From Hemileia vastatrix (taxonomy: Eukaryota; Basidiomycota; Pucciniomycetes; Pucciniales; Zaghouaniaceae), in contig JASXTE010000003.1 of the NCBI GenBank assembly GCA_030280995.1, positions 51,144,974 through 51,208,973 of the forward strand: a stretch of 64,000 nt of DNA, in the 5' to 3' direction. Shown one piece after another: positions 53,263 to 63,952 of the stretch; the stretch's first letter is position 1, and every line of letters begins with the position of its first letter. Under the pieces are notes generated by a model. That model had not been told where the DNA came from and did not search any database. It saw nothing but the letters and a program-made list of their open reading frames with translations. The translations under genes were made by a program, and so were the position numbers.

Positions 53263-55623
53263 TCAATCTTCTTCATGCCTAGTGCCTCTGGGATAAAACC
53301 TCTTCACTTGGTCTGCAGCCACCCTCTTTTTCAAGACTGCACCATCCAACTCTTCCAAAACATAAGAACCTCCAGACGCCTGAGATCTGACTCTGTAAGG
53401 TCCATTACATCTGTCAGCAAACATTTTGCCCCACTGACTCTCCAAACTTTGATTATGCACCAAAACCAAACAACCAGGTTTCAAGGGATTCCTGAGTCTA
53501 TGAGCTAACATCTTGTCCCAGTACCTGACTGATTGATTCCTAATCTTCATCATTCTAGAGTATGCCTTCTCTTGGCATTCCTCTCTACATTCCAACTGTT
53601 GCATCCTGGCACAGAGCAAATATTCTGTTGAGTGCATGTCATCCCAATCAATTCCAAGATAAGAGACAGCTTCCAAGTCCACTGGTAGAACGGCTTTTTG
53701 ACCAAAAATTAGCTCATAAGGAGAATAGCCAGTTGTCCTCTTCACAATGACCCTATCTGCAAATAAAACCAAGGGTAAATAATGCCTCCACTTTTTGGCA
53801 CTATCTCCACACATCTTCACCAAAGCATTCTTGATAACTTGATGGCCTCTTTCAACCATGCCTTCAGCTTCAGGATAATACGGTGTAGCCACTCTAACCC
53901 TAGAACCAACACTAGCCACAGCTTCTTTAAATTTGGCACCAAACTCTGGGCTGCCATCAACAGTGACCAACTTTATCAACCCATACCTATAAATCCACTC
54001 CTTCTTCAAAAACTCTGCCACATTCTTGGCAGTCAAATTAACCAGAGGCACTTCCTCAACCCAACCAGACAAATCATCCCTAGCAACAATCAAGTATTTA
54101 TACCTGCCCTCTTTAATATGAATAGCATCCATACTGACCCTTCCAAAACCAGTTGATTCACCAGTAGCACGGCTCATCTCTTTAGGTTTCAAGTGACTTT
54201 TTCTTTGACATTCTTCACAAGATTGAACCCAACCCTGCACAGCCAACTTCATACCTGGCCACCAAAATCTGTCTGCTACTCTTCTATAAGTCTCCCCAAA
54301 GCCTCTATGACCAAGGTCTTCATGCAAAGACTTCAAAACCAATTCTTGACCCTTCTTCTGAGTCACCACCACTTGAGGATTAGGATGTCTCCTTCTCATC
54401 AAGCACCTTCCTGACACATAAAATCCAGGAATCTTCTTCTTGATTGCCAACCAAGTATCATAATCACAAATATCTGGCCTCTCCAAGGTCAACAGATATT
54501 CCACCAAAATATAATAAAACCCAGATTGACCCCAGGTCTCATCTTTAAAATCCAACAAAATAACATCCAAGGGTACAACTCTGTCATCAAAATCACCAGT
54601 GTGAACATGAGCCAATTGAGCAGCCCAACCAGGACACCAATCCTTAAATTTTGGCACGTCCTTCTCATTCCACTGAACCTTGTGAGAATCCAGTTCACTA
54701 ACAAAAACACCCTTTTCCAATTTTGAGCTGTCCCAAACAACAACTCCATCTTCATCAACAAAAACATCCTTATCACCAGAATAAAGATCAGATCCAGCCA
54801 GTTTAACCTCTTGGGGGAGGTCAGAACAATCATCCAGTTTAGCCTCATGGGGGAGGAAAGAAAAATCCTCAGGACCCTTTGTGCTGGCCCTAATCACTGG
54901 AAAATCTTTTTCAAACTCTTCAGAATCAGAATCCTCATCGGTAGGTGGCCTCCTTGATAACCCATCAGGAATAGTAAAAGTTTTACCTGGTTTGTGTACC
55001 AGGTCAAAAGAAAAATGTTGAATAAATGCCACCCACCTAGTCATTGGAGCCTTCGGAAGACTAGGTGTATTGATCATCTGAACCAAAGATTTTGCATCCA
55101 CCTGCAGCTCAAAATTCTGCCTCCACAGAACCATCTGTAGCTTCTTTAAAATTTTAGCTACGCCACACAATTCCAACTTAGGTTGAGAATACCTAGATTC
55201 CACCTCATTAAACACCACAGACTCATAACTTACTAGCCTGACCCTCCCAGTCTTATCCTCCTGAGACAAAACAGCACCAGCAGCAATATAGCTTGAGTCC
55301 ACTGCCAGATAAATCTTTCCAGCACCAACACCATAATCCAACTTGTGAAGAATTATATCTTCACCAAAAACCTTTTTCAGCCTCTGAAAAGCCTCTTCAC
55401 ACTCGTCAGTCCATTCCCAATCTGCATCTTTTCTGGTCAACCTTCTTAAAGGTGAAGCCATCAAAGAAAAATCCTTAATGAAAATCCTGACATATACACA
55501 TACACCCAAAAATCCTCTGACTTCAGTAGTATTTTTAGGCCTTGGCCATGCCTGAATTTTATTAATCTTCTTCTTTGCCATAATCCTTCCCTCTTTACAT
55601 ACCACATGACCCAGAATTTCCAA
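53263..55623 (-). CDS. RNase H and integrase of element E
   Basis: 786 open codons, the longest frame of E. RT thumb (EILGHVVCKEGRIM), RNase H (IYLAVDSSYIA, QPKLELCGVA, LQVDAKSL), connection (FSFDLVHKPGKTFT), an acidic linker with the hairpin peptides FLPHEAKL and DLPQEVKL, then integrase with HEDLGHRGFG, SCEECQRKS and the DDE residues in SMDAIHIKE, TVDGSPEFG and EAEGMVERG, ending GGSYVLEELDG...GTRHEED. All catalytic residues of RNase H and integrase are present. It is cut off from RT by a deletion at its start (near 55630). Confidence 0.88.
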   Translation of the reverse strand: MEILGHVVCKEGRIMAKKKINKIQAWPRPKNTTEVRGFLGVCVYVRIFIKDFSLMASPLRRLTRKDADWEWTDECEEAFQRLKKVFGEDIILHKLDYGVGAGKIYLAVDSSYIAAGAVLSQEDKTGRVRLVSYESVVFNEVESRYSQPKLELCGVAKILKKLQMVLWRQNFELQVDAKSLVQMINTPSLPKAPMTRWVAFIQHFSFDLVHKPGKTFTIPDGLSRRPPTDEDSDSEEFEKDFPVIRASTKGPEDFSFLPHEAKLDDCSDLPQEVKLAGSDLYSGDKDVFVDEDGVVVWDSSKLEKGVFVSELDSHKVQWNEKDVPKFKDWCPGWAAQLAHVHTGDFDDRVVPLDVILLDFKDETWGQSGFYYILVEYLLTLERPDICDYDTWLAIKKKIPGFYVSGRCLMRRRHPNPQVVVTQKKGQELVLKSLHEDLGHRGFGETYRRVADRFWWPGMKLAVQGWVQSCEECQRKSHLKPKEMSRATGESTGFGRVSMDAIHIKEGRYKYLIVARDDLSGWVEEVPLVNLTAKNVAEFLKKEWIYRYGLIKLVTVDGSPEFGAKFKEAVASVGSRVRVATPYYPEAEGMVERGHQVIKNALVKMCGDSAKKWRHYLPLVLFADRVIVKRTTGYSPYELIFGQKAVLPVDLEAVSYLGIDWDDMHSTEYLLCARMQQLECREECQEKAYSRMMKIRNQSVRYWDKMLAHRLRNPLKPGCLVLVHNQSLESQWGKMFADRCNGPYRVRSQASGGSYVLEELDGAVLKKRVAADQVKRFYPRGTRHEED

Positions 55624-56704
55624 AGCAGGAATACAACAACAGAATTTTGACCCTCCTTATTCCAGGGTTCTCCAATAACACCTCATTACCATAATCAGTG
55701 GATGGTCCTTTAATTCCACCATCATCAATAAAAATACCAGCATGAGTAGGAACCTCATCCTGCAAAATCCAAGCCATCTGTGCTTGATAAACTGCCACTG
55801 AATTAGTTGCTCCTTGAGGCAACCTAGTGAGCTGAAATCTTCCCAAAGGAGTCTCAAAAGTTGTTAGAGGCCTTGAATCCGTATGGAGTTCCCTCTCATC
55901 ATAACCACCCATAATATCACCCAAACCATAACACACCCTTCCAGCAAAAGCTTCAACAAAATCCTCTGCACTTGGCGGCATACCAGCGTCCTTGATAGTG
56001 ACTCTATTCAAGGCTCTAAGATCATGAACCACCCTCAACTTTCCATTCTGCTTCTTTACACAGAACACCGGACTTGAGTAACTGGATGTTGATTGTTCGT
56101 ATAACCCAGTCCTGACTCTTTCCCTAACAATCTCTACATAATCCTCTCAAATAGCGGCTGGAATCGAAATAGGTTTGATTTGCCAAGGTTCATGACAAAC
56201 AACAGGAATCAAGTAAGGTTCCCCATAAGAGTGCTTCAATACACCCCTTTCCTCCTCAACAAATGCCACCGCTTTTTCCCCTAGCCCAATAATGTGCAAC
56301 AACAACTTCTTTTCTTCCTCAGACAACCACCCATCAGGACCAAAATTAACAACTTTCAATCTTTCCATGGTCACCCTCGCCGTCTCTACAAATTCTGGAG
56401 GATTCTTCACCAAAGGAGTACAGTACGGATCTCTTGACAAAGGAGGTCTCTTCAAAGGCGGATTCAAACCCACAGGAATAGGCTCATTGACAGGCCTAAT
56501 CTTCTGCGCTACCTTCTTATACTTTGCGGCTCCACCTTCAACTTTAGGGATCTTCAGGAATTCTTCACCACCAGACCTGGAACAAAAACCAAGGGTTTCC
56601 CCATTGCTCACATGTGTGACCAAGGTAATGTTTTTGAAAGGTGTAGAAGAAACCCTAGCAGTGCACAATTGGGAGGACTTACTTTTAGACCCCAGTCTCA
56701 CCAT
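55595..56704 (-). pseudogene. Reverse transcriptase of element E
   Basis: Minus-strand frames 56704-56147 and 56068-55595 with a disrupted stretch between. It holds a pre-RT segment (KKVAQKIRPVNEPIPVGLNP, VVNFGPDGWLS), fingers (KLRVVHDLRALNRVTIKD), palm (LPQGATNSVAVYQAQ) and catalytic FIDDGGIKGP. Directly after NPGIR about 75-80 bp is deleted compared with C (KFIWEFSITLERILF missing), which shifts the frame. No functional RT can be made. Confidence 0.85.
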
Positions 56705-57414
56705 TCAACAGCTTTTCTGCAATTCCACATCTTCATCCTCACTTCCATATTCCAAATCTTCAAATCTTGATTCATCTTCTGAATCACATCTTCTAAAATT
56801 GTGCAGTTTATCCTCATGCTGGAGGTCCAAAAATAGATCTTGATGATCTTCTTTCTTCAACATTTTCTGCATTTTAACCTCATGCTGGAGGAACAAAAAT
56901 AGATCTTGAGGATCTTCACAAAAATATTTTGCAACTTCTTTCTTCATTATCTTCAGATTTTTTTCTTGATTTTCTTGAATAATCTTGAAATTTTTATCTT
57001 CTTTTCTTGAGTTTTCTTCTGTCCTACAAAAATAACCAGGGGTTTCCCCAATGCTCACAGGTGTGGCCCTGGTAATGTTTTTGAAAGGTGTAGAAGAAAC
57101 CCTAGCGGTGCACAATTGGGATGACTTACTTTTAGACCCCAATCTCACCGCCCCAAAACTTTTCCGCATATCTTTCAATAAAGATATATAACCAATCTTC
57201 TTCTTTAAACTTGAATTAAAAATAATTAAGAATCTTGAGAGAGAACAGAGACATGATAAAAAACTTGATGAATACTTAAAGAGAAGAGAAACATTAAAAA
57301 GAGAAAGTTGAAAATCCACTTGGTATATCTCCAAGGGAGCTGACCTACTACAACCTGGGATTTCCTCATCTCGGGGAGAGGTTGTAGAACTAGGGTGATT
57401 AGCCCTCATTACTC
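56705..57414 (-). CDS. N-terminal pol segment of element E
   Basis: Begins ATG AGG GCT at 57409, overlapping the gag stop (TAATG). It contains EEIPGCSRSAPLEIYQVDFQ, conserved in C and D, then RKSFGAVRLGSKSKSSQL, an acidic/basic stretch with hairpin peptides LQHEVKMQ and LQHEDKLH, and a stop at 56705. Directly after it a second copy of the VRLGSKSKSSQLCTARVSS block follows (56700-56590), so the unit is duplicated in both E and D. It has no domain I recognise. Confidence 0.7.
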
Positions 57415-57421
57415 TAAAAAA
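57415..57421 (-). promoter_or_regulatory. -1 frameshift heptamer of element E
   Basis: The minus strand reads TCT TTT TTA GAG TAA TGA. T TTT TTA is in phase with gag, and a -1 slip leads into the pol frame. Confidence 0.7.
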
Positions 57422-59790
57422 GACAGACTCTCAATAGATCCTGAGCCGCACTCCAAAAAACCAGAGGCAGCACCCACTTCCTTCCTTCTCCTGCAGCAGT
57501 CCATGCACTGGCACATCAAAGATAAACCAGGCCTAGTCTCCCAACCATCCTCTCCAGGTGATGATAACCTCATGTGAAGCCTCCTTTTGTCTTCACCAGT
57601 CAACTCCAGACTGATTCCCAAATCCAATTGATAACCAATTCTTGCCTGAAAATCCATCAAGAATGGCCCACCCAAAACTGCTTTTACATTACCTTTAGCA
57701 ATGTAAAAATGAACCTTCCCTGAGGCTCCTCCAACATCTAACTTAACAAACTCTGAAGTTCCAACCAATTCAGTGACATGGCCACCGATCCCTCTCAAAT
57801 TCCCACCAATACCAGTTTTGGATGGGGAGGCCCATATGAGTTGCCTCAAACAAAGAAATCAGGATTATCTGAGAACCTTAATCCACCAATGCCCTTGCCT
57901 CCCTGCCATTCAGAGTGACATTTACATATCCCAGAGGAGCAGAAAAATGAGTTTCCACCCCTCACCAAACTTTTCAGCAGAATCACAAATGTATTCTACC
58001 TCACCAGAAGAAACCCTTCTCCTGGTCAACAACTTCTTCTGCCTATCAGCCAACCCTGGACTGATAGCATACAATTCCCCATAAGATAGGGAAACCTGAC
58101 CCTGGTTCATCCTTTCCAGGACAGAGTCCATAACATTAACTTGACCAGACACTACTGGCCTCTCAAAGTGAGCTCTTTGCTTAACCACCTAGGTCCTAGA
58201 AGATTCTTGAGGACCAGCACCACCAACAGATTTACCAATAACTGGAAACAAACCAGATCCCTCACCAGAACCTCTGACTCCAACAGGCTTCGGAAATGAA
58301 GCCAAAGGAACATCCTCCTCAGAGTCAGAATCCACCTCCATTGGCATTGGCTCACCATTCAGGTCCAATGCACCAAAACTAGGGGGGCCCATGTCAGCCA
58401 TACCCTTCTGCATCTTGTACAGCTCCTCTTTGCTGTACCTCTTCCTAGCTGCACTCAGCTTAGGATCACCCTTTGAAGCATTTGGCTTTGGTTGGGCCTG
58501 AGAACTGCACTTAGGCCTATCCACCTTTCCTGCTTCCACATCATAAACACCAGCCAAGCATTCACCAATTGACTGTCCACCACAAGAATACAACTCCAAA
58601 CCACCAAAGGAAGTAGAAAAAGAGACCTTATTGACCTCCTTCCCCTTTCCCTTGACGTCCTCATCTACCCTAAAAGAAGACTTCCCCTGATCAGGAATCT
58701 CCTCAAACCTTGGCCTCCTTTGATTGAGACCACCCCTTCTCCTGACCAAATCCACAGGAGCCTGCCCCTCACTGGGCTTCACAAAAGAACCATCAGGGAA
58801 CTTAAAAACCCTGCCATCAAACTCCACTTTTCCTTCAGACACATCTCTGTTCAGTGCCCAACAGTCATTGGACCTGTGCCCCCTCCTACTGCAATAAGAG
58901 CAAACCCAAGGATCACTCCTACCAGCCCTCCTTTCAAAATCTCTAGGCTGAGAAGGTGCCTTATTAACCTTCTTGGCCTCCTGGACAAAAATGTGCAGCT
59001 GTTTTGTCAGATCAGCCAGCTGCTCCACCATTGGGTCCCTCTCCTGTTTGGGAACCTGCACCATATTCTTCTCCTCCTTCTTCTCCCTAACTTCCTCTTC
59101 AGCCAAAGCCTCACTGACTTTGCTGACATACTTGGCACACCCCTCCTGATAGGTGTCCACAGCCAATAACTTCAAATGGGCCTCAACAGCCTCCTTCACC
59201 TTATCCAAGGCAGGCAACTTCTGATCCCCATTAGAAAGAGTCTTCATCAATTCCTTTCTTGACAACTCCTTCAACACATCCATCCTGACATCTCTAGCCA
59301 GGGCAGACCAAAAAACATCTTTGGCAGCATTTTCATGTGCCAGCTCCTCCACTTCCACCAAATATTCCACCACAGGATCAAACTGTAGCAGAAACTTTCT
59401 GTAACTATGTAAGTTACCAACACCACCATAAGATTGCCATTCACTGACAACCTTGTTCAGATCCACCATAGTGAACCTGACACCCCATCTATCCACCATT
59501 TCCCTACACAACAATTTCCAATCCCTCTTCTTGTAGCCAGACATGGCCAAAATCTCCTTCTCCACTAACCTATCACCAATGAAGAAGATAATCTGCTTCA
59601 CCATGTCCAGGTAGGAAGCACCATCCACTCCAGCAGAAGTTTCATACTTCTCTAGAAACCACTTGACATCCTCCCCATTAAACTTGGTACCATCCCAAGT
59701 TTTAATACTCACACACTCCCAAACCATTACAGAAGGAGGACCATCCCCCCCACTGACAGTCACCACAGGAATAGAGGAACCAGAAGACAT
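57416..59790 (-). pseudogene. Gag and protease of element E
   Basis: ATG at 59790 (MSSGSSIPVVTVSGG). The Gag part is open to 58189: core VDGASYLDMVKQIIFFIGDR and WGVRFTMVDLNKVVSEW, zinc knuckle CSYCSRRGHRSNDC (C-x2-C-x4-H-x4-C). A TAG stop at 58189 replaces Lys (SRT*VVKQ). A one-base deletion near 57960 shifts the frame, and at the protease active site the Ser codon is a stop (ALVD*GSQI, about 57873). The last part (57849-57409) is open to the frameshift site. It once provided shell and protease. Confidence 0.88.
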
Positions 59791-59857
59791 TCCTCCAGAC
59801 CAAAACACCAAAAAGAGCCAAAAGAAAGCAGAGATTCCAAAGAACTAGCAAGTTCTA

Positions 59858-59874
59858 CCCCACTTTGGGCGCCA
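59858..59874 (-). promoter_or_regulatory. Primer-binding site of element E
   Basis: The minus strand reads TGGCGCCCAAAGTGGGG, four bases from the LTR end, one base different from C. Confidence 0.85.
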
Positions 59875-59878
59875 GAAA

Positions 59879-60942
59879 TATAGACAATCCTATAGTACTA
59901 GCTATAGGCCTTGACCAAGAGAGTTGGAGAAAAACCAGAGAGAAAATCACCTGTCCCTTTAGAAAAATAGAGTGAGATTTACTTGCTAAAGTAAGTTGGT
60001 TCCTGTTTTGCTAAAGCCCCTTTTAAACACACTTGACTGCTTGATGAGCCAAGAAAGTAGTCCCCAGATAGACTACCAGACCAAAGAACTGAAATGTAGA
60101 GCAATTTCCACACCAGAGACAGCAAAGATACTTGATGTAGGCTGCAAATCCACACCAGAGACAGCAATAATACTTGCTATAGCTTGCAAGACTATAACAG
60201 AGAAAACAGTTGCCAAAGTTAAGTTAAATGAAGAACTAACTTGCAACAAACACAGCCAATTGTGGCCAGAAAACAGTGAAAACTGAGTGAGGAACAATGA
60301 TATCCTCCGGATGGTTGTATGATGATTAACGTTGCCCCAAACTGTCTTATTCACTATGTACACACAGACCACTATCTAAGAGCCCATGCGCAGCCACCAA
60401 TCTGGTGCCTGTACCAGCCAAATTGCATAAAAACCCTCCTGAAGTGCTCCCCAACCTCCTAAAACAGAGGCGGGCAGGTCGCCTGAAGCGTCCCGGCATC
60501 CCTGAAGCAAGAAAACCAACAAAAACCACTAATCTACTTAGAAAAATTAGCTACAACTACTAAAACCTTTAAAACACAGAATTTTGACTATAACAACATT
60601 GGGACATGAAATATAGAGAAAAATTAGCTCTATCAAATGGTACTAAGCACTTAACCCTAAGACTTAAGGTTAGCCTGTAAAACACAAAAAACAAAATTAA
60701 ACAGCAATCTTTTATAAATGAAAAATAAGGAAATGACCCCTTAAAACTCAGAATATTAAAAATGTCTACAAGAAATAAAATATAGAGAAAAACCAGGGCT
60801 ATCCAATGATAGTACCTGCAGACTCAATATCCACGGAATAAAACCAGAAAAATACCCAATTCCTTAACAGATGTCAATTAAGACATGCACAAACAGCACC
60901 AAATCCCACAAGAAAGGCACCTGCCAATGTTGGAAGACCACA
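59879..60942 (-). repeat. 5' LTR of element E (1064 bp)
   Basis: Plus strand TATAGACAATCC...GGAAGACCACA. Shorter than the 3' LTR partly because the GC-rich palindrome segment (about 20 bp) is absent. Confidence 0.92.
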
Positions 60943-61152
60943 CCGGTCAAAGTAGAAAACCATCTAGAGTGGGAAGTAAACCGTATCCTTGATTCAAGAA
61001 TACGCAAGGGGAAACTTCAATACCTTTTGGAATGGGAAGGCTTCCTCGATAACTCAGACAAAACATCCTGAGAACCAGCCATCAATGTTTCTAATGCCCC
61101 TGAACTCCTAAAATCTTTTCATCTTATATATCCTTTAAAACCAAAACCTTAA
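60943..61152 (+). pseudogene. Chromodomain end of element F pol
   Basis: Resumes F after E. PVKVENHLEWEVNRILDSR, then GKLQYLLEWEGF, then NSDKTS*EP is a canonical chromodomain; the stop at 61069-61071 replaces the usual Trp of the TWEP motif. It continues in frame through APELLKSFHLIYPLKPKP to a TAA at 61150-61152. Chromodomains at the integrase C-terminus steer integration to heterochromatin marks. More than 2 kb of RT-RNase H-integrase is missing between 36233 and this point. Confidence 0.88.
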
Positions 61153-62020
61153 GACTTTTTTTCTTTTCTTTTTTTTCTTCTTTCTCTTTTCTTTTCTTCT
61201 CTTTAAAATCTAAAACATCTTTACTTCTAAAAAATTTCTTAATTTTGTTTCCTTCTTTATTCTTTTTCTTTTCAAAATTTTTCAACCTTCTTTAAAATAA
61301 ATAAAATTAAATTTAAATAAATAAAATAAAAATCAAATTAAATTAAATTAACTAAAAATAAAATAAAATAAAATCAAACTAAAATAAAATTAAAAAAAAT
61401 AAAACATATAAAATTAAAACCTTTTTTCTTTAAAATTTTTCTTTTTCTTTTTTCTTTTAAATTTTCTATATACATTTGTTCTTTTAAATTTCTTTGAACT
61501 ATCAAAATTTTGCACGAACACAACACAGCCATCTTCTCGAACTTCACTTCAACCTCTAAATCTCTCTTTTAAAATTCTTTGAACAAATTACTTCTTTTCT
61601 TTCAAATTCTTTAAAAAAAATTATTATTTCTTCTTTTCTTCTTTTCTTTTCAAATAACTAAAATTCCTCAAAACTTCAATAAATAAACTTTCACAAAAAA
61701 CAAATTTTTCTTTCATTAAATTTTTATTCCCAATAAAATTATTTCAATCAACTATTTCTTTCTTTTTCTTCTTTCTTCTTACTTAAATCTTTCTCTTTTT
61801 CTTTTTCAAAATTTAAAACTAAAACTCCTTCAATCAAATATTCTTTCTTTTCTTCTCTCATTTAAACTTCTTCTTTCAAAAATTAAAACAAAATTTTATT
61901 TAATCCTTTTTCTTTTTCTCTCAAAATCTTATAAAAATAAAATTTTAAAATTTTAAATAAAACAACAAAATAAAATAACTAAATACAAATTGTTTCTACT
62001 TTTTCTTTTCTCCTTCCATT
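61153..62020. other. Pyrimidine- and A-rich spacer of element F
   Basis: CTTTT-type and AAATAAA-type low-complexity DNA between the chromodomain and the antisense gene. No ORF or motif is seen. Confidence 0.5.
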
Positions 62021-63053
62021 TTAAATTCTCTCCTTTTTTTTCTCCCGAACCAATACCTTCATCTTCTCCAAATTCTCCCTTATTTCCTTCCTACATTTCC
62101 CAAAAACCTCCCCCTCTCCTGCCGGTACCACTTCTCCAATTTCCAGTAATTCCTCGGCCACGTCAAAGGAGGCGGCATCGACAATCTTATCAATTTTGAC
62201 GCTTAAATCTTCAATAAACCAAGCTCCCCAAACCTGGAGAGGTTTTTTTGACCACACCTGATTGGGGGTTTCTTCATTTTCCTCCTTCGAGGCAATCACT
62301 GGTAATGGTTCTTCGGTCGGGATCGATGGGGCCACTTACAAAACGGCCACTTCCATAGTAGTGGGTTCCACAATGGGAGCTTCCACATTTGAAGTTTCCG
62401 CCAAAGGGGCTTCCGAGATGACATCTAAATTCTAAATCACATAGTCATCAGTAAAATTCTTCTTTGAAAAAACAAAATTAAAGTGAAGTAAAATAAAACA
62501 AACTTACTTCAAACATTGGGTCAGCCTCGAGGAATAATTTTGTTTTGGCTTCCGCCACCACTTCTTTCTCTTCCTCGTCATCTTTGATGACCATCCGCTG
62601 TTTTTTCGGTGTCCGCCTTGAAATGGGGACTTCTTTCTAATCTTCCTCCACTAACTAATCCACCTCCTCTTCCACCCTTTGTTTACCCATGGATCGAGTT
62701 ACCCAGAGTGTCGTATAATCTTCGACTTCCTCCTCAGCTGCTTCTGACTGGTCATCTCCGATAGATATGTCCTATATGTCTTCCACCACTTCTTTTGTCT
62801 TTGGTATTACCCAATATTTTGTCTTGGTAAGCCACCATTCAATATCCGAATTTCTTGTTAAGGCATTGCACCCCACCCGTCTCCATTGACAAAACTCACA
62901 TTTCTGGCAAGGACCTCAAGTAGCTGTGCTTTCCACACAGAAATATTCCATGGATTCAAAAGATGTGCATGCTTGAGAATATTTTCGAGTGACGAGCCCA
63001 CCATCCGCTTTGGGGTGAGGAGGCGTGGGAGCTGGAGATGGACAAGCTGACAT
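62021..63053 (-). pseudogene. Antisense cysteine-cluster gene of element F (two exons)
   Basis: Minus strand, opposite to F gag-pol, ATG at 63053 (MSACPSPAPTPPHPK). The cluster reads CTSFESMEYFC (second Cys now Phe), 12 residues including a TGA stop, then CQKCEFCQWRRVGC. Exon 1 goes on with KYWVIPKTKEVVEDI and acidic stretches with further stops, to 62508. The intron is 62432-62507 (76 nt, GTAAGT...TTACTGATGACT...TTTAG), spliced in phase after FLEADPMFE. Exon 2 has one stop near 62340 and then VWGAWFIEDLSVKIDKI and a Lys/Glu-rich, probably helical tail to 62021. The intron donor and branch are shared with G. Function unknown. Confidence 0.72.
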
Positions 63054-63128
63054 AATAATAAATAAATAAGATTTAAATGAAGGGAAACTAGTGTGGGAAG
63101 TATGTCTTACGCTCAACGGAGCTCACGC

Positions 63129-63135
63129 TCTTATA
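63129..63135 (-). promoter_or_regulatory. TATA-like box of the antisense gene in F
   Basis: The minus strand reads TATAAGA, 11 bp from the LTR edge and about 76 bp upstream of the ATG at 63053, the counterpart of TATAAAA at 1901-1907. Confidence 0.55.
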
Positions 63136-63145
63136 CCCGGGCATC

Positions 63146-63952
63146 TGTCACACACCATGTGACACTCGAGGCAAAAGCAGCTCATTAAATCAATAATAAG
63201 AGGTTTAAATCCATACTTGAAGCGCAGAAAGCAATTCTCCATAGCAACTGCGACTTTCCTTTCTGTACTCACTATTCAACCACGCTAGTCTAGACTCTAA
63301 ATCTAAATTAGTCAATCTCTCAATAGTGTGTCTCAGTCGTTTCCTCAATAAGCAACGCACAGCGCAATAGTCAATGTAATAGTACGCTAAAAGGTTTATG
63401 AAATGTCTGTGGATTATTAAAAGGGGTAGTGAGCATGGGCGGAATGGGTAGTTGAGGATTAAAGGGTTGACGGATGCTAGTGAGGAGGGTCCAGGTGTAA
63501 CGGGTGTATTTTAATGGTCTGTGATGTGCAGAATAGTGGTTGGGTATGAGGTCAATGCAAGGAGGAGTAAAGGATATAAAAGGGGTTGGGTTTTTGGTTC
63601 GATACTCTTTAGAATTAAATTATAAAATGTATATATAGTTAATAGTGGTAAAGCTTTAGGTTAAATCATTATTAATGTATCTTTCCTTACTTTCTCAATA
63701 ATCATTTCTAAATCCTAAATCCTTGATTGTTGAGTTTCCAACCCTTTGTGAGATCTTAAAAATTTTAATATTACCTTTAAATTATATTAGAATTCACCTC
63801 GAACATATCTCAAAGCAGTAGTTCTTCCTTTGAGTCATCTTCGAATCACTTCCTCGGACATTTCCTCTGTGTCTTGACGAAGTTTCTAAACTCCTTTCTC
63901 CATCTCACTTCCAGGAACACCCTCGACCTTGTGCGTAGGTTGTCCGGTGACA
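63146..63952 (+). repeat. 3' LTR of element F (807 bp)
   Basis: TGTCACACACC...GTCCGGTGACA, aligned end to end with 33115-33920. Confidence 0.93.

Larger units (their letters stand above)
36234..60942 (-). mobile_element. Element E: group B retrotransposon in F, host of C
   Basis: Minus-strand order: LTR (59879-60942), PBS, gag-PR, frameshift site, pol, structured 3' region (interrupted by C between two HP5/HP4 pairs), antisense ORF-B and ORF-A, PPT, LTR (36234-37326). Without C it is about 12.7 kb. Flanks ggggc and ccggt do not match, and F has lost its central pol at this point, which suggests recombination between two insertions rather than a simple insertion. Confidence 0.9.
33115..63952 (+). 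mobile_element. Element F: group A chromovirus-type retrotransposon in H, itself host of E
   Basis: LTRs at 33115-33920 and 63146-63952, TSD CAAGT (33110-33114, 63953-63957). Internal pieces are gag, PR and RT start (33999-36233), then E, then the chromodomain (60943-61152), an antisense gene and the 3' LTR. The rest of RT, RNase H and integrase, more than 2 kb in G, is missing across the E insertion, and the E flanks do not match. No polypurine tract abuts the 3' LTR. Confidence 0.92.
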
